Part shown: positions 1 through 13,962 of the stretch, one piece after another
Position numbering within the stretch: the stretch's first letter is position 1
Layout: each line of letters opens with the position of its first letter
Source of the DNA: Carposina sasakii
Lineage: Eukaryota > Arthropoda > Insecta > Lepidoptera > Carposinidae
Direction: 5' to 3'
Assembly (NCBI GenBank): GCA_014607495.2
Contig: CP053150.1
Location: 15,024,495 to 15,088,494, forward strand
DNA: 64,000 bases
Program-made: the position numbers and the translations under genes
Notes under the pieces: generated by a model
What the model saw: only the letters and a program-made list of their open reading frames with translations
Told to the model about the DNA's origin: nothing
Database searches by the model: none

Positions 1-402
1 TATATTAAGATTGTATTTTTTATACCTATATTTTGAAACAAATACTTTTACATATTTAATTAACAAAAATAGCTTAATCTTTAAACTTTGTGTTTTAATT
101 ACATATTGTTATTGCAATAAAATACTTATTTGTGTAATATTTCTTTGCAAATGAATCCAATATTAAATATCTCTTTTAGTACTAAATACAGTTCTACTAC
201 AGTTTCCTTTCTAGGCTATGTGTAATGTGGGATGTAACCCCCTACACCCCTATACCACCCCCTACTGGTGGCATATATATAAGAGGCTGCTAGCAATAAA
301 CTAATTTAAAGGAAATTGAAGCTATTTGCATAACATTAATTATTTTGTTAATTCAACAGGTTATAAATACTTACTTGAATATTAACAATATTATAAGTGG
401 TT
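1..402. other. Non-coding AT-rich sequence
   Basis: No exon, RNA gene or clear repeat was recognised. Confidence 0.4.
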
Positions 403-529
403 TACTGTGGGGTGACCTGAGGGCACGAACCTCTCGATAATCCGTAACGTCAAACTGTCAATTCCCATAGATTTTGCTAGCTAGTCGCTAGCGTTACGCC
501 TCGTAAAAAGGTTCGTGCTTACCCCACAG
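403..529. repeat. Small foldback element (MITE-like)
   Basis: The ends are inverted: CTGTGGGGT...CACGAACCT at the left and AGGTTCGTGCTTACCCCACAG-type at the right. Length is about 127 bp with no coding capacity. Confidence 0.55.
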
Positions 530-3500
530 ATTAAAAATGTATTTTGGTGAAAAACAGTGACATTAAATTTAAATGGTTCCTACGTGTACGTCACTTCCAC
601 CCTGTATGATACATTCAAAACGATTAATTAATATCAAGGCTATCACAATAAAATTCATTTTAGGTCGTGCACTTAACGGCATGCTTTCTAGATTTATTGT
701 GAATATGAGTACTGATGAATTTACCATTAATTAATGGGCTCGTAATAGTTGACCTTATACTGGAAGATTGCTATCGTTATTATATCCAGAGGCGGGCAAA
801 GATGACGGGTTTGACACGAGTCACGACCAACATTCAAACAAAGCCTTTTGGTAACTAATATCGATTCAATTTCGTGTATATTGTACCTATATTCTGACCT
901 AATTGTGAGTAGACTGACAGATAAAACTTTTATATCAAGTTCAAATATGAGAAAAATTTTATTGGCTGGTGGCGACTAAAATTCTTCGTAGTAGTTACAC
1001 GAGTACTCGTATCTGTAGCACTTCTACGTGCGGAATCGTAGCGTAGCATGTTTTTCGCAGTATGAGATTTTTGTTACGGTTAAAAACCTCTAAATACAAA
1101 AAAAAAAACAATAACATGATGAATATTAATAAACGTAAAGCAGAGACGAAATAACTTACTCTGAGGTAAAAAGAGACTGGTCCATGGAAACCATAAGGAC
1201 TGTAAAAAGTCCGTTAGAAAATTACAAAATAAACTCCCTAATTTTATTTTACATACAAAAAAGTAAACAGAATCATATGAACTCGGTCTACAAATATAAT
1301 ATAATAGATAAAACCTCGCGATTCAAATACAAGAGATGAATGGATCCCTCCCTAGGGAGGTTTCACGGATCGATACCACGACCTTGCTACCTTGCGGGAA
1401 TCGAGAACGAAGGGCGGAATATAATTTAACTTAAATACCTTATTTATACGGTTAAAGGAATAATTATACAGTAAGCTACATTTGGGAATACCGAATTTAG
1501 GTATTAGTTGCTAAGTTAGGAGAAAAAGAGAGGACTTCTTTTAGTGTAAACTGATTCTTGGAATTTTGAATTTACACCATTCAATGATGAACAAAAAATT
1601 GGCCGACATCTGAATCTATTGCTAAACGTGGCTATAGGATCTCATTGGTGACCCTGACCCGTTACACGTGTACGTGTATGTATGTATGTATATGAGTTAA
1701 CAATATTTATTCAAAAAATGAGATTACCAGTCTCAAATATTTATGGCTAGGTTCTCTATAATAGTGGGCTATTCTCGTAGCTTATCGTTCAGTTATACCT
1801 CATAATAATAAGGTTAGGATAGAAAGCAACCGCCTCTTCATATATTTACTTAAGACCCTGAAGAACTGCCGGCATGATGCTAATTAAGGCGTCATTCCAT
1901 ACCCATTCTAAATCCTTCGAAACCGGGTTACTAGATTTACTAGTTCACAAGTCTTATAACGAAGTACGTGATAGCTTACTAGTTTTCCTTCACATTTCTG
2001 CTTAATTCCTTTTATTCCCCGCACGTATAGTCTACACTGTTGGCTCGACGGATTATACTGAAAACTATTCAGGGGATACTTAAATATGGTTTTCAGGCAA
2101 AAATTGTGAAGTTAATCTCGGCTTTGTACGTTCAAGGAATGATTAGTCCGTAAATATAGGTGATATAGTAGATTGCAGTACCGACGAAACAGGTTTTAGC
2201 ATGAATGACCCTCATATATAGCCCTTGTGTTACATCGTGTATAATGTATTTTAATTGAAGTTAGGTATGTAAGATTGCAATATTCTCACTCTTCATGGAC
2301 AACGCTATGAGAGATTTTTATAAAATTTTCTTGCAGTGTTTCGTAAAGTTTACATGGACAAAGTCGCGGGCTGTTAATTGTGTATAAAATAGAAAAAGAA
2401 ACAAAAGCAAGTGTTACGGAACCAAAAAGCAAAAAGTAGAGAAGTCGTGGCATGGTAGGTATAGTGTTGAGGGCGGCATAAATATAATATAAAAAGTTAG
2501 GCTACCTACTAACTGTAATACATTTCAATAAGGTGTCCTGAATTTGAGAGGGGCTTAACCAAGAGTACCTAAATAAGATTAAAGGGCTTATGTATATAGA
2601 AACGTGACACCTTAGGGCAGAGGGTAGGGTGTACCCGAATTAGAAATTTACTGTCAATTTGAATTCTAAATAAATATTTAATTTATGTCTGGCTTTTATT
2701 CTCGTATGCATACAGCCTCATTCAAATGGTCGTTAAGTAGTAAATAGGTACTTGTTAAAGATAAACTGGAATTTGTTGGAAAAGTATAATTCTTCAGTTT
2801 ATACGCCGAACGTATCAAAAGATTAGTTATGACTTAATTATACCTAATAGTAATAACGTAATAATAGTCAGGAATCGAACCTAGGATCTCTTGGTTAATC
2901 GTTGGGTTGACCATCAATATACCTGGACCACCCTTCACGTAACAAAACTCTGGTTGATCAAGCAAAAACTCATGATTCTCACATGACTATGCTCAAAAAC
3001 TCACCTGAACTTAGGTAGGCTGTTAGCATTATCTTCCATCTTATGACACCTCCTCTCTTACTCCTGCCTCCTTCTGCGCCAGGATACTTCAACTATTCAC
3101 TTTTTGACTTGACTTTATGTTATACTTTTCAAAGTTAATATTTTTTTTTTAATATACAATTTAAGTTTACGAGTATAGAGATGTTATTTGATTTCCATTT
3201 TTAATTCAGAAAAACTAAAGTTTTTTAGTTTTAAATTTTATACTTCCTGCTTCAAACTCACTGGAATAAAATAATGGCAGGTTTTAGTTAGTGAAAGCAG
3301 CCTGGTTCTAATAACAAATAAATTAATAAAAATTTATTATGTACGCTTGTTACTGATCTATTGCAAAATAAATAAGATAGTTAGTTACTAATATTTCTCC
3401 TAAAATGTATTCCAAAAAATTCTCAAATATCTCAGTGCTACCCAAATTTTCGTTATATACAATCCTAACACCCATAAATAACTGTAAGAGACTCGAGAGC

Positions 3501-5917
3501 ACGTTGTCAGCTATCTCATCACATGAATAATTAGGCAAGTCGAAACGAAGTCGAGTAAACCATGTAAAGTGGAAGACGGCGTGCATTTACTTATTTTTGA
3601 CGTAAATTTGCGAGATCTTTTCTCTTTTTTTGTTAAAAAAAGATGCTCAGGGAGTTGCCAGAATTATCCACGTTATTGAGTTTCAGATAATGTATTTGTT
3701 CTTGACTATAACACTACAAGTACGAAATATCCCGAAACAGAATGAAAAATATTTTTCTGAATACATGTCTAGTAACAGTTTCGAAAAAAGCCTTGATATT
3801 TATGCATTTGCTTTAAAAAAAATTAAAACCGCATTATTAACGCTTGTTCATTGTTAAGGTTAATATAGGATATTGAACAAAAATGGCAATATCATCGTTC
3901 ATTTATGATAGAATCAAAAGCGAAATAGGATAAGCTACTCGAAGCTGGGATAGAGAGCGGACGTGTAAATAACTTCACGCTCCAGAGGTAATTGTCGATG
4001 TCCCTGTATAGATTACAGAACAAACTGCGAGAATCATTCGATCACTTCCCTTGAGTGTCCTCGTACGTATATTGATATAAGTATTATTTAAATATTTTTC
4101 ACAAAATTATGTAGGCGGCCGACGACTGTTTGCGTTATTTCCCGTTCCTGTGGGAATTTCGGGAAATTCTTTTTTTATGGACCTACAAGTCACAAAAGGA
4201 AGCCATGATCCAAACGTCATGTTTTAGTTTCAGAAGGTTTACCTCGGCGTTGATGAATTAGTCAGTATTTGTTACCTACTTAGATATCTTTTAATCACCA
4301 ACTACAAAATATTTCGTAGTCGACTACATTATAATCACTCGTACGACTACGAACGTAATTATTCGTAGTACTTTCATGTCTTTATTAAAAATGCTGTTAT
4401 CGTGCTGCTTTTGTGTATTGGTTAATGGCTAAGCCCGTAAAAGAAACTATAAAACTTTAGAATGGAATACAGGATAAGCATAAAATTCATCACATTTTAT
4501 ACAATATAAACAGCCAAATTTTACAGCTCAGTTATAAATCATAGTGCATAAAGAGAACGTTGCTTGAAGATCCTAAGTTGAAAAGTGTACTAAAAAAGAG
4601 TCCATATTTTTATATAATTTAGCTGCTTTTTAATACCTATTACATACTCATGATTTATGAAGTGAAAACCCGACAAATAATAAAACCATTACCTATTAGT
4701 AGCTACGCCTACGTGAATCATAAAATGGACATAGAAGCTTAATCTCAATGCGTAGGTGTAGGTTGAGCAAACTAGGAGAACTCTGCCATCAGAATTCCGA
4801 AGGGATAAATGTCTGACGCTGATAGAGTCCTTGATTTGGTGTCGGGTTTCATCCTTATCATGTCTTTATGTGTTATTCTGAGTATAAGAAACTAGTGGAG
4901 GCGTGTCCACAGTGGACTGCAGAAAAAACTAAATGTCGAAATTATCCGGGATAAAAAAAAGTATAAGCCTAATGACCTTTCTCAAGCTCTAGACTACTTG
5001 TGTACCAAATTTCATTAAAGTGGTTCAGTAGTTTTGGCGTGAAAACGAGACAGATAGAGATTCAAAGAATATACTTACTCTCTAACGAGCAGAGATTACG
5101 CTGTCAAAAAAGTAATGACGGAGTGTTTTACCAATGACTTTTTATGGACTATTTTAATAATCTGTATTAAAAATATAGTTAATGGCCACTCAGGCAAGCT
5201 TGTATTATGGGCTCCTAAGTATATACCATGACTTATTTTCATTTTAGTGATTCTTTATTCCTATTCATTTTATTCATAGTTCAAACCTGAGGCATAATAT
5301 CTGTAGTCCCCAATAAATGACGTCTCCATGGCAACTAACACCTAACTAATGTGTCTGGCACACAGCCAGGCTGTATACCGGTCGATAGGTTCCATGAGCG
5401 TCACTAGAATTATAAGCCGTATTGAATTACTTACTACCTGTGACCTTAGACCGAATTTACTATCACCTTCGATTATGTTTCTACTTAGGAACCGGACCGG
5501 TTATACACGCGGCTGTTTCTAAAGTGGGGTAGTCCGAACTGTCTTCAGGCGGGGTATAAAACAGCCACGGCATAGCTGGGCTAAATGTAAGTGAAGGATC
5601 AGTTGGCAGCTCATCGCCTGAGAATACGACCCTGAGTTCCTTAGTCGACTCTTACGACATGCACAGAATGAGATGCAGCTGATGTAGTCTAGTGAATTGT
5701 ATTAGCACCGGACATATTATGAACACAATTATTTCTTCTGAACTGGGTTATACTATCTACATTAGAATTTTCATTTTAGATCACGATACGATAGGATTTT
5801 TTATATGCATGTGCCCTTGAAGTAGGCAGTCTCTACCGTGAGAGAGAACTAAACTCGAAATTGTACGAAATTTAAGAATGTAGTTTCATAGAATTAGTTT
5901 AATTGCACATGTTACCC
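530..5917. other. Non-coding region, probable ORP1 intron or flank
   Basis: No exon was supported. It holds decayed repeats: a half copy of the GTAACA-ended palindromic element near 1,720-1,800 and a fragment of the RTE-like tail repeat at about 4,905-5,085 (ATTATCCGGGATAAAA). A TATAAAA lies at 5,555-5,561 with no gene behind it. Confidence 0.4.
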
Positions 5918-6088
5918 TCCCCCTGATTACCTAATTTGCAATAGCAAAGCCGAGGCAAAGCTATAGCGAAAATTGTAGAATATTCGCCTTGAAATGTCAA
6001 AGTTCCTTTAAAATTCCTTTCCTTTGAATTTGACAAGAATCAGCGATTTTTTGTACAATTTTCGCTATCGCTTTGCATAAGGGGGCCT
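5918..6088. repeat. MITE, CCCCTGATTACC family, copy 1
   Basis: It begins CCCCTGATTACCTAATTTGC and has inverted halves carrying TAGCGAAAATTGTA and TACAATTTTCGCTATCG. Related copies lie at 16,239, 45,822 and 63,638. Confidence 0.75.
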
Positions 6089-8550
6089 GTTTGTTAACAA
6101 TTTGCTTTACTTGCTTGGCTTGCTGGAAGAGATCTCTTGTAGATTATCTAGTAAGTATCACATACTAAACAAAAGAATTTACTGAAGTGTAGCATGAACA
6201 GCGAAAACTAAAGAGTCGTTCAGCGTAGCTAATAAAGTCGTTAGTATACGACAACTCAATCGATATCACATCCCCGTGAAAAAAAGAGTCCGCTCGAGCA
6301 CATAATTGAGTTTTTCAAGCGACCTTTATCAAAAAATTTATAGGTAGCCTTTAAAGACGACTACAGTAGGTACTCGTATCTACGGAAGAGCAGAAACTTT
6401 CTAGATAAACCCACAAACATGTATGACTTAATGCAATATGCAGGAACATGCGGTAAACCTCAAGGGAGCCACTAGTTGCTGGCTTGCTGGAGCCACGATA
6501 TACTTGTAGTCAGTAGTTGGAGGCACTAATAGGTACATAACTACATTAGTTCCACATCCCGCCACTTGATATGCACTTGAGCAATAGAGTTTTGAGCTAA
6601 GTGCATCTGTTATGCTAATAAACGAATCATGCTCATATTCCTGCACTATGGTAAGGTATGTTGCATGGACACATAGGTACAACCAATGTACTATGGATGA
6701 TTTATTTATCATATGATAGTCATATGTTTATTTGTCGTGCACATAAAAATTACCAAACGAATTTTGATGAAAGTTGGCTGTTATGTAAAAAAACAAGGAC
6801 TATAAAGTCAACGCTTATCATACCTAACATGAAAAATACTGTACTTACATATTTTTATGACATACTAGATATAAAATAACACAACGCGCTGACGTACAAA
6901 ATTTCTTTTTTAAGAAGATAAACTTTTCAAAATGTGTTAACGTCTAACATAGCGCTTAAGGGTTTATTATTAATTTATACTGAAACAGAGAAAGAGAGTG
7001 CGGTTTCCAATTTTCTAATCTAAAAGGGAGCAGAGCGGACGAGACTTGTTTTTCCAGCTACGTAATTAGACACTCGTCTGGTTGTTTCTGGGGGCTGGAG
7101 CAAGGACGTTAGAAATCAGGCTAAGCTTTAATATTCAAAACATCTTATTATTGCGGCTTTCAAGGCCAACCCTCCTTTTTCGTTAATTATGAATATAATT
7201 AATGAGAAATTAGTTTTATCTCCGCTGGGCTCTTATATTGAAACCGTAGCCTTACATAAATAAGCGCTTTTATAAAACGCTGTAAAATAAGCAAACTGAA
7301 GCACTCAGTCAGTCTCAGGTGCCACAATTTATTTCAAGCTAAGGGTGAAATTATAGAGACTATCAGCATTAAATTTAACTCTTAAAAAATATAGAGTAGG
7401 TGGGTTACTAAGGTTAGACCCTAGACATATGGTGTTACAAGAACGATCGTAGGACCTTTGCGTAGGACAAATGGCAAAAAATCTCACTAGTCCTACCGTA
7501 GAATTAAGTACTTGGTAGTACAAGTGGGAACAAAGGGGATAGATAAGCTATTACAAAAAGGAATGAGTATATAAGAGCAAATTTGAAAGTTGCGTTAATC
7601 ACAGAAGCCAGCGTTGCTCTAAGATCACAGACAAGTAACCGTTTGTCTTGGTACGGACATGCAAAGCGAAAGACATATTTTACAGAGAACTTTGGGCAGG
7701 AATGTGGATGATAAAGAGAGAGGTAGACCTAAGAAGTATTGGATAGGCTGTGTTAGAGAGGATATGCGTGTACTGTGAGTGAGTAACGAGATGACGAATA
7801 ATATAGATGAATGGAAGAAGAGTAACATATTGCGCCGACCCCAAATGTTTGGGAACAGGGCAGGAAGACAAGTAATTCATGATTTTTTTTATAGATGACT
7901 AGTCAAATATTTGACCGCCATCGTGCCTCATGTTAAGCAAGATGCGGCCTAAGGTCCCTACCTAATTACCTATTTTATGTTATCTAATGGGTGGATAAAC
8001 ACAGGTAAATAGGTACAGAACTATAAGGAAGTCGCTTAGTAATTTAAAATGGCATCCTAACATCTCTAAGCCCAATCTAACTCTTTACTAGGTGAATTCC
8101 AGTTTTTCCAGGATAAATCAACCACTGAGTGGGTCTCAGAGAGAAAAATACGAACAATCTTCGTTTAATTTATGAAGAATAAGTAGGTCTGTACGAGTAG
8201 CTACTAACACACAAAATGATGAGCAAACTGTTCTAGGAAATAAGCCCGGAAGCATGAAACTTGAAACAGGAGATTTTTTTTACATAACGAGATTTCCGAG
8301 AAACTATACCGAGAAGCTCTACATAATTTAGAGTTGTTTTTCTTCTTAGACAAAGGGAAAATTCAAGGATATATTTTAAAAGTTTAGATAGGTATTAAAA
8401 TATTACCCAGCCAGTGAGACATAAAACCTATATAAACAATATTTTCTTATATTTCGTTTTCATTCCCACAAAGATTTTACGTATTTGCAATGGAAACAAA
8501 ATAAGGTTTTCTATCATAGAGTAGGAATGAGTATAGGGGAATCAATTATG
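6089..8550. other. Non-coding AT-rich region
   Basis: Only short random frames were seen; no splice-flanked coding segment and no clear repeat. Confidence 0.35.
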
Positions 8551-8818
8551 TATACAGGATGTAACAAAAGGGGTATGTTTAGCGAAAAGCTATATAAATA
8601 GCCTACCAAAAGGAACCTAACCACAAATTTTTAGACTCGAAATCACATGTTTATTTTTCCGGATAGTATGGAGAATTCCTAAACAATTCAGGAATATCCA
8701 TACAATCTTGAAAAATAAAAATGTCATTTCGAGTCTCAAATTTTGGAAATAGGTTCTCTATAGTGGGCTATTTACATAGCATTTCGCTTAACATACCCTT
8801 TCTGTTACATCCTGTATA
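8551..8818. repeat. Palindromic MITE, ACAGGATGTAACA family, full copy
   Basis: TATACAGGATGTAACA at the left is mirrored by TGTTACATCCTGTATA at the right, and most of the 268 bp folds on itself. No protein is encoded. Other full or partial copies are at 10,470, 16,393, 24,533, 29,201, 53,930 and 61,585. Confidence 0.8.
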
Positions 8819-9199
8819 AATAAATTAATATATCCTGACTGATTCGATTCATCAACGCTGAGTTAAAACTACTGAAGCTAAAAACGTGATATTTGGGCCG
8901 TGGCTTCCTTTTGCAACGGATAGGTACCTATACTAAGAAGGATTTCCCAAAATTCCCACGGTATCGGGAATTTAATATTATAGTCCCGTTTGTCTCACAC
9001 GACTTCATGGTGGGACAAACGGTAATTAAAATTTAATATTCTTTTAAATTTGGGAATAACACAGATACCTATATAGATGACAATCTTAGATCAAATATAC
9101 ATAACTAGCTACAAGGACTAAGACATATACCTCTTGTGCTCTACCCTCCTAAGACCCCGAGTGCAAAATTTTGTACAAAATAAAATACTTATATCAGAC

Positions 9200-9293
9200 C
9201 CAGCTTTGTAATATTATATTATATAAATATAATAATAATATAATATTATAATAATAATATATTAGTGACCGACCAGTGTACAAAATTTTGTAC
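9200..9293. repeat. AT-rich low-complexity block with palindrome
   Basis: Runs of ATA/AAT units are followed by the 16-base palindrome GTACAAAATTTTGTAC at 9,278-9,293; a partial copy of the palindrome lies near 9,165. Confidence 0.6.
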
Positions 9294-9639
9294 TTATTCT
9301 TTTAGCTTCTGTAGTTTTTTAAAATCTTACCGCGACTAGTTTCACATGTCAAAATTACTTGATTAGTCTTTAATTGTCTGTGTTATCAATGCTGCCAACA
9401 AAAATGTCCCTTAGACACTTGGTATTATGGTAAACATACTCTCTAAATCCTAAAAGGCGTAGCTTCAAATTTATGAAGTTTTATGTCTCTGGGTCTGACT
9501 GCAATAAATTAATTTGTGCATAATTTTGGACAGTGGGTTTTCACGACTAGCTAGCTAATTCAAGTCTGGGTTTTAGGAGGCTATGTAGTAGTATCAAGTA
9601 GTATACAGCCAACCAACAAAAGTCAGAATAAGGTACCTA

Positions 9640-9770
9640 TAAAGAAAGGCAAAGAAGCGATGGGCAGATGAGGTAATCGAAGTTGCTGGACAGAACTGGC
9701 TTGAAAAAGGAATTGACAGAGGAAAATGGAAGGGGTTGGAGGACGCTTATGTCCAAGCGGGGTCCAATTA
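9640..9770 (+). repeat. LINE remnant, C-terminal end of a reverse-transcriptase ORF
   Basis: Plus-strand reading gives KRWADEVIEVAGQNW...GKWKGLEDAY, the usual C-terminal tail of arthropod endonuclease-reverse transcriptase LINEs. It is a fragment only. Confidence 0.65.
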
Positions 9771-9962
9771 GTTCGATTTAGGAAAATAATAGGTAAAATT
9801 GTGTACTAACCATAGAACTAATTGGAATAAATAGCTTCATTATTATTTATTGTATATAGAGATAGGTTCAATAAAGCAGCCTTGTCATCCCTCCCACGAA
9901 TGTTCGACGATAGATCAACAAACAATAGTCGATTAGTTAGCAAAACAGCCGACGCTATCTAT

Positions 9963-10184
9963 TCTATCTATATCTATATAGGTACATATAATAAAATTGT
10001 AACGGATCGATGTTTGTGTACGCTAATCTCAGAAACGGCTGAACCGATTTCGATGCAGTTTTCAGGAATATGTTGTGACAGGTCCCACATAACATATAGG
10101 CTACTTTTTATCCCGGATAATATCGACATTTTATTTTTTCTGTAGTCCATCCACGCGGACGGAGTCGAGGGCGTCCACTAGTAG
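9963..10184 (-). repeat. RTE-like repeat tail (GCGTCCACTAGT family), reverse copy
   Basis: It contains the family marks CGGCTGAACCGATTTCGATG, TATCCCGGATAAT and the end GGGCGTCCACTAGTA. It is non-coding; the family recurs at least eight times here. Confidence 0.75.
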
Positions 10185-10469
10185 GTATGCAAATAAGGGT
10201 TATATAATATATATTGTACAATGGCCATAGGCTCTCATTAATGATCCTTCAGCTTTGGCTATCCCACTTTGGCAATACAACCGTATGTACTTATATTAAT
10301 ATACTAGCGGACCTGACAGACGTTGTCCTGTCCCACGCCTTTGAACTAACGTCACGCAATTGTTTGTATGGAAATGTAGAAAAGGAATGTTTTTTTTTAT
10401 TTTTTAAAGAAAAGGAATGTTTTAGACATGTTCAGGCATTTTTTAAAATTTTTCTCTCCGTTAGAACCA

Positions 10470-10714
10470 TCCCTGTTAAGCGTAAAGCTATGTAAATAGC
10501 CCACTATAGAGAACCTTTCTACAAAATTTGAGACTCGAAATCACATTTTTATTTTTCAAGATTGTATGAAAATTTCTGAGATATTTAAAAATTCTCCATA
10601 CTATCGGGAAAAATAAACATGTGATTTCGGGTCTCAAATTTTGTGGATAGGTTCTCTATAGTGGGCTATTTACATAGCTTTTCGCTTAACATACCCTTTT
10701 TGTTACATCCTGTA
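10470..10714. repeat. Palindromic MITE, ACAGGATGTAACA family, left end decayed
   Basis: It shares the inner halves (GTAAATAGCCCACTATAGAG and its inverse) and right end TGTTACATCCTGTA with 8,551-8,818. Confidence 0.75.
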
Positions 10715-13481
10715 GATGTAGGTATGTCGCATTAAAATTCAGAGAAACATCGTTATATAACAAAAATCAGTAGGTACTTAATTGAAAACAATATAAGATA
10801 ATACCAACCGGTTAACGCAGTTTTATAGTTAATGTGGCGTTGGTTGGCCGGTTTAAATCTATTAAGTAGGTAATTTAAATTCCCAAAGTGTGCATGCATA
10901 TGACCGGCGAGCCAGAGAAATAGAATTTTGACATGGCTTTAAAAAATTCTAGCGAAAATGTTAACTATAGGTAATACAAGTATTCAATTCAATAATTGCG
11001 ATTGCACCTAGTGATCCAACTAACTGATTGATAATACAACTAAATGATCCCGAAGGTTCCATCACGTTTCTAACAATACGATTTACGCCGGAACATATCG
11101 ACATTAATGCCCACTAAAACCAGGCTGCTAACAATAAAAATGTCGTCGATAACGGTAATAATGTGAGAGCAATCACTCACAATCAAGAAGGTCCCCTGAG
11201 TCATCATAAGTTAGAACACGGGCGCAACGCAGACGTCTGCTCGCGGCGACAGCTGCGGCGTAACTGGCTATTCAAATGGATGGTCTGGCCGTGAAGGAAG
11301 AAAATAAAAGAGTTGTTATAATCAAACGTCAAATTTTTAGCTATTATTCTTAGATATCTAAATTAATTTTATATGACAAAATTCAATTTGCCGCATACAG
11401 CAAATACATCTACAGCAGTACACTGCTGGATGTAGGTCTCCTCCAGAACACGCTACAATTTTACTGCCATAGAGGGGTTTCTACGCATTGTCACCATGCT
11501 GGGCAGGCGGGCATAAAGCAATGATTTATGTATTTTAATCTATATTGAGAAAACTATCCCTCTCATATTCTACTGCATTTCTTAAAAACTACTGATATCA
11601 TGATACACTTCTGGTTGGACAACGGCAATATTATTTCCTAAAAACATTAGATATTTTATATTAACATGGATTTTAACCCCTAGCCCTAACTAATTTCTTC
11701 TAACAAACGACGATAGTTGAATCATGCAAAATAATAGATTATTAAGCCACTTCCTCCCCATTAGTCCTTCATTAAGCCGCCCCCGCACTGCGCCGCCGCA
11801 CAGCCTACCTGCCGCCCAACGTGGGGCCAGATTGTGCTGGCTCCACACCCTACTATCCACATTCTAGGAGGCTATTTAGCGAATACTTGCGTTATTAGCA
11901 ATCGCACTAAGTATATGTACGTACATGTTGATTTTGTTCAAGGATTTTCAGTTTTCCAATTTTAATGTTATTACAGAGTTATATTAGCGCGCAAATTCTA
12001 CACATTTGACCTATATTTTGATAGGTATATGAAGCGAAAGTTTAAGTCGTAACAGACCAGCCTGGATTTTTAAGTAGATACCCAGTGAGACAGTCAGTGA
12101 AAGAGTAACAAACATCCATCCATCCATACCTACCATATTCATAAACTTTCACGTTTATAATATTAAGTAGCAGGATATTTCCAATACAAACATTTATAAA
12201 TCATCATAAACTTCAAACCATGACAAAATTATACCGTATTTTTAAGTAAATAAAGAAAAATCTCTGTCAACAAATAAATCGTAAACCAAGTGCAGCCTCA
12301 GCATTATGTCAATGTTTGTACTTCGCTTCAGTTCGCATCTGAATTGATTATAAGTCTCCCTCCAAACGAGCAAATATAGTTAGTTTCAGTAATAAAGTCA
12401 CCTGACATTGGCGCTAGTGTCTACGTTATTTAAAACTATTTCAAATATTAGAAATATGCATGGGGCTTCCCTATTAAAATTACCAATGTTTTATATAGTT
12501 TTAGTTTTTTTTTTGCACACTTACATACACAATGGTGAAAAAATAATAGGAATAACAGAAAATAATAAAATTTTGGGAAACATTCAAAATAAGCATTTAA
12601 TAAGTCGAAAAGGTCAATATTGTTTTTACTTACAGCTAAATGTATAACGAATTGTTTCATATTCGCATTATCAATAAATTAAAAAAATAATACAACCAAT
12701 TAACGTTTTAAAAATAAATAAAATTATTTTTTAAAAAAATTCCACAATAGGTTCTTATTAATTTAAATATCACAATTATTATCGCAGATTATTTATTTAC
12801 GCATTCCCATTTTTTTTATATATAACTTTTTAGCCAATATTTAATGAGCAAAAAAAATCAACATTAAGAAATATAATTTTATACGAGTATGGCAACTTGA
12901 CTTTGGCTACATTAAATAATTTCACATGGAAAAACTAGATATTAGCAATTTAAAAATAAAGCACAAAGACATACAATACATAAGTGGCAAGGGTAGTTAT
13001 ATTTTTTTACGTAACTTAACACGTTTAAATAGGTACCTACTTGAAAAGCGATGATTTTTTGTTTCTCTTTTTGTACGTCATACTTTTCTGGTGTTCTTGT
13101 TAAGACTTGTGCTTTAAACAAATATGAACATTTCACAATAAAATAAATGCCGTAAAACTCATATAACGTAAAAAATAGTAACATTACTATTCATTTACAA
13201 TTAGCTAAATACACACCGAAGTGCAGATATATACAGTAAACTATACAACTAAAAAATTTGATAAACATAAAGTTACAAATACAAAATGCATTTTAGGAAT
13301 GGGCCCAAATTTTAAACGTATTTAAATAAAATAAAAACTGCTATGTACTTTTTACAAGGTAAATAATACTGTGCGTCAAAAATTATATAATAGGTATATA
13401 TACCTATAGTAATAAACTTTACATTTGTGAGATTGTGAGAGAGTAAGTTGATTTCAGTTATAAGTGCACAAAAATACAGAT
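10715..13481. other. Non-coding region with repeat fragments
   Basis: It holds a LINE-end fragment at about 11,400-11,520 (CAGTACACTGCTGGATGTAG) and an RTE-like tail at 12,070-12,165. A GC-richer patch at 11,210-11,290 and another at 11,780-11,850 show no splice-flanked frame. Confidence 0.4.
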
Positions 13482-13962
13482 CATAATTGGACGTAGTTAT
13501 GCAAACGGGAACCATATATTAGCTATACACTAGCCAAATCTAGGCAAACAAAGCTGAATCCCGATTATTTTATTGTGGGTAATGTATAAAATAAAATTTT
13601 AGGCTACATAAACATTCAAAAATGAACTTTCTATCAACCTTGTAAACATCAAAATAATCGGGATTCAGCTTTGTTTGCCTAGATTTGGCTAGTGTATAGC
13701 TATCGGGATGAAAAATAACGTTGCCAATATGTAATTTAGAAAAGAGATGGTAAAATTCGTCATCTGAGTAATTGACCCGGTGGCTTAGTGGTTATAGCGG
13801 CTGGCACGGTTTGCAGTGGTCGTGGGTTCGATTCCCACTCGGGCGAAGAATTTTTTTCCATTTTCTTTATTAATAATTTTATCAAAATAATCTGTAAATT
13901 TTGTTAGAATTCGATGTTACTGTATGGGTTGGTTCCCGTTTGCATAACTATGTCCAATTATG
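13482..13962. repeat. Nested foldback element with inner hairpin and tRNA-like SINE
   Basis: Outer inverted ends of about 32 bp (CATAATTGGAC...GCAAACGGGAACC and inverse) lie at 13,482-13,513 and 13,930-13,962. Inside, a perfect inverted repeat of about 51 bp (13,520-13,570 and 13,651-13,702) is followed by a tRNA-like segment at 13,775-13,846 with box B GGTTCGATTCC. Confidence 0.75.

Noticed and set aside
2865..2940. tRNA-like box B (GGTTCGATTCC) on the minus strand
   Set aside because: No matching box A or cloverleaf; too little to call a SINE.
3350..3857. Two frames of 75-78 codons
   Set aside because: AT-rich random frames without splice sites, domains or codon signal.
5540..5700. Core promoter (TATAAAA at 5,555, TCAGTT near 5,599)
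   Set aside because: No gene follows on the plus strand and the spacing is not typical; could be chance or a relic of an LTR.
11210..11290. GC-rich patch as a possible ORD exon of ORP1
   Set aside because: No frame with ORD motifs (EQVSHHPP-like) and no acceptor/donor pair in phase 2; the ORD is taken to lie outside the window.
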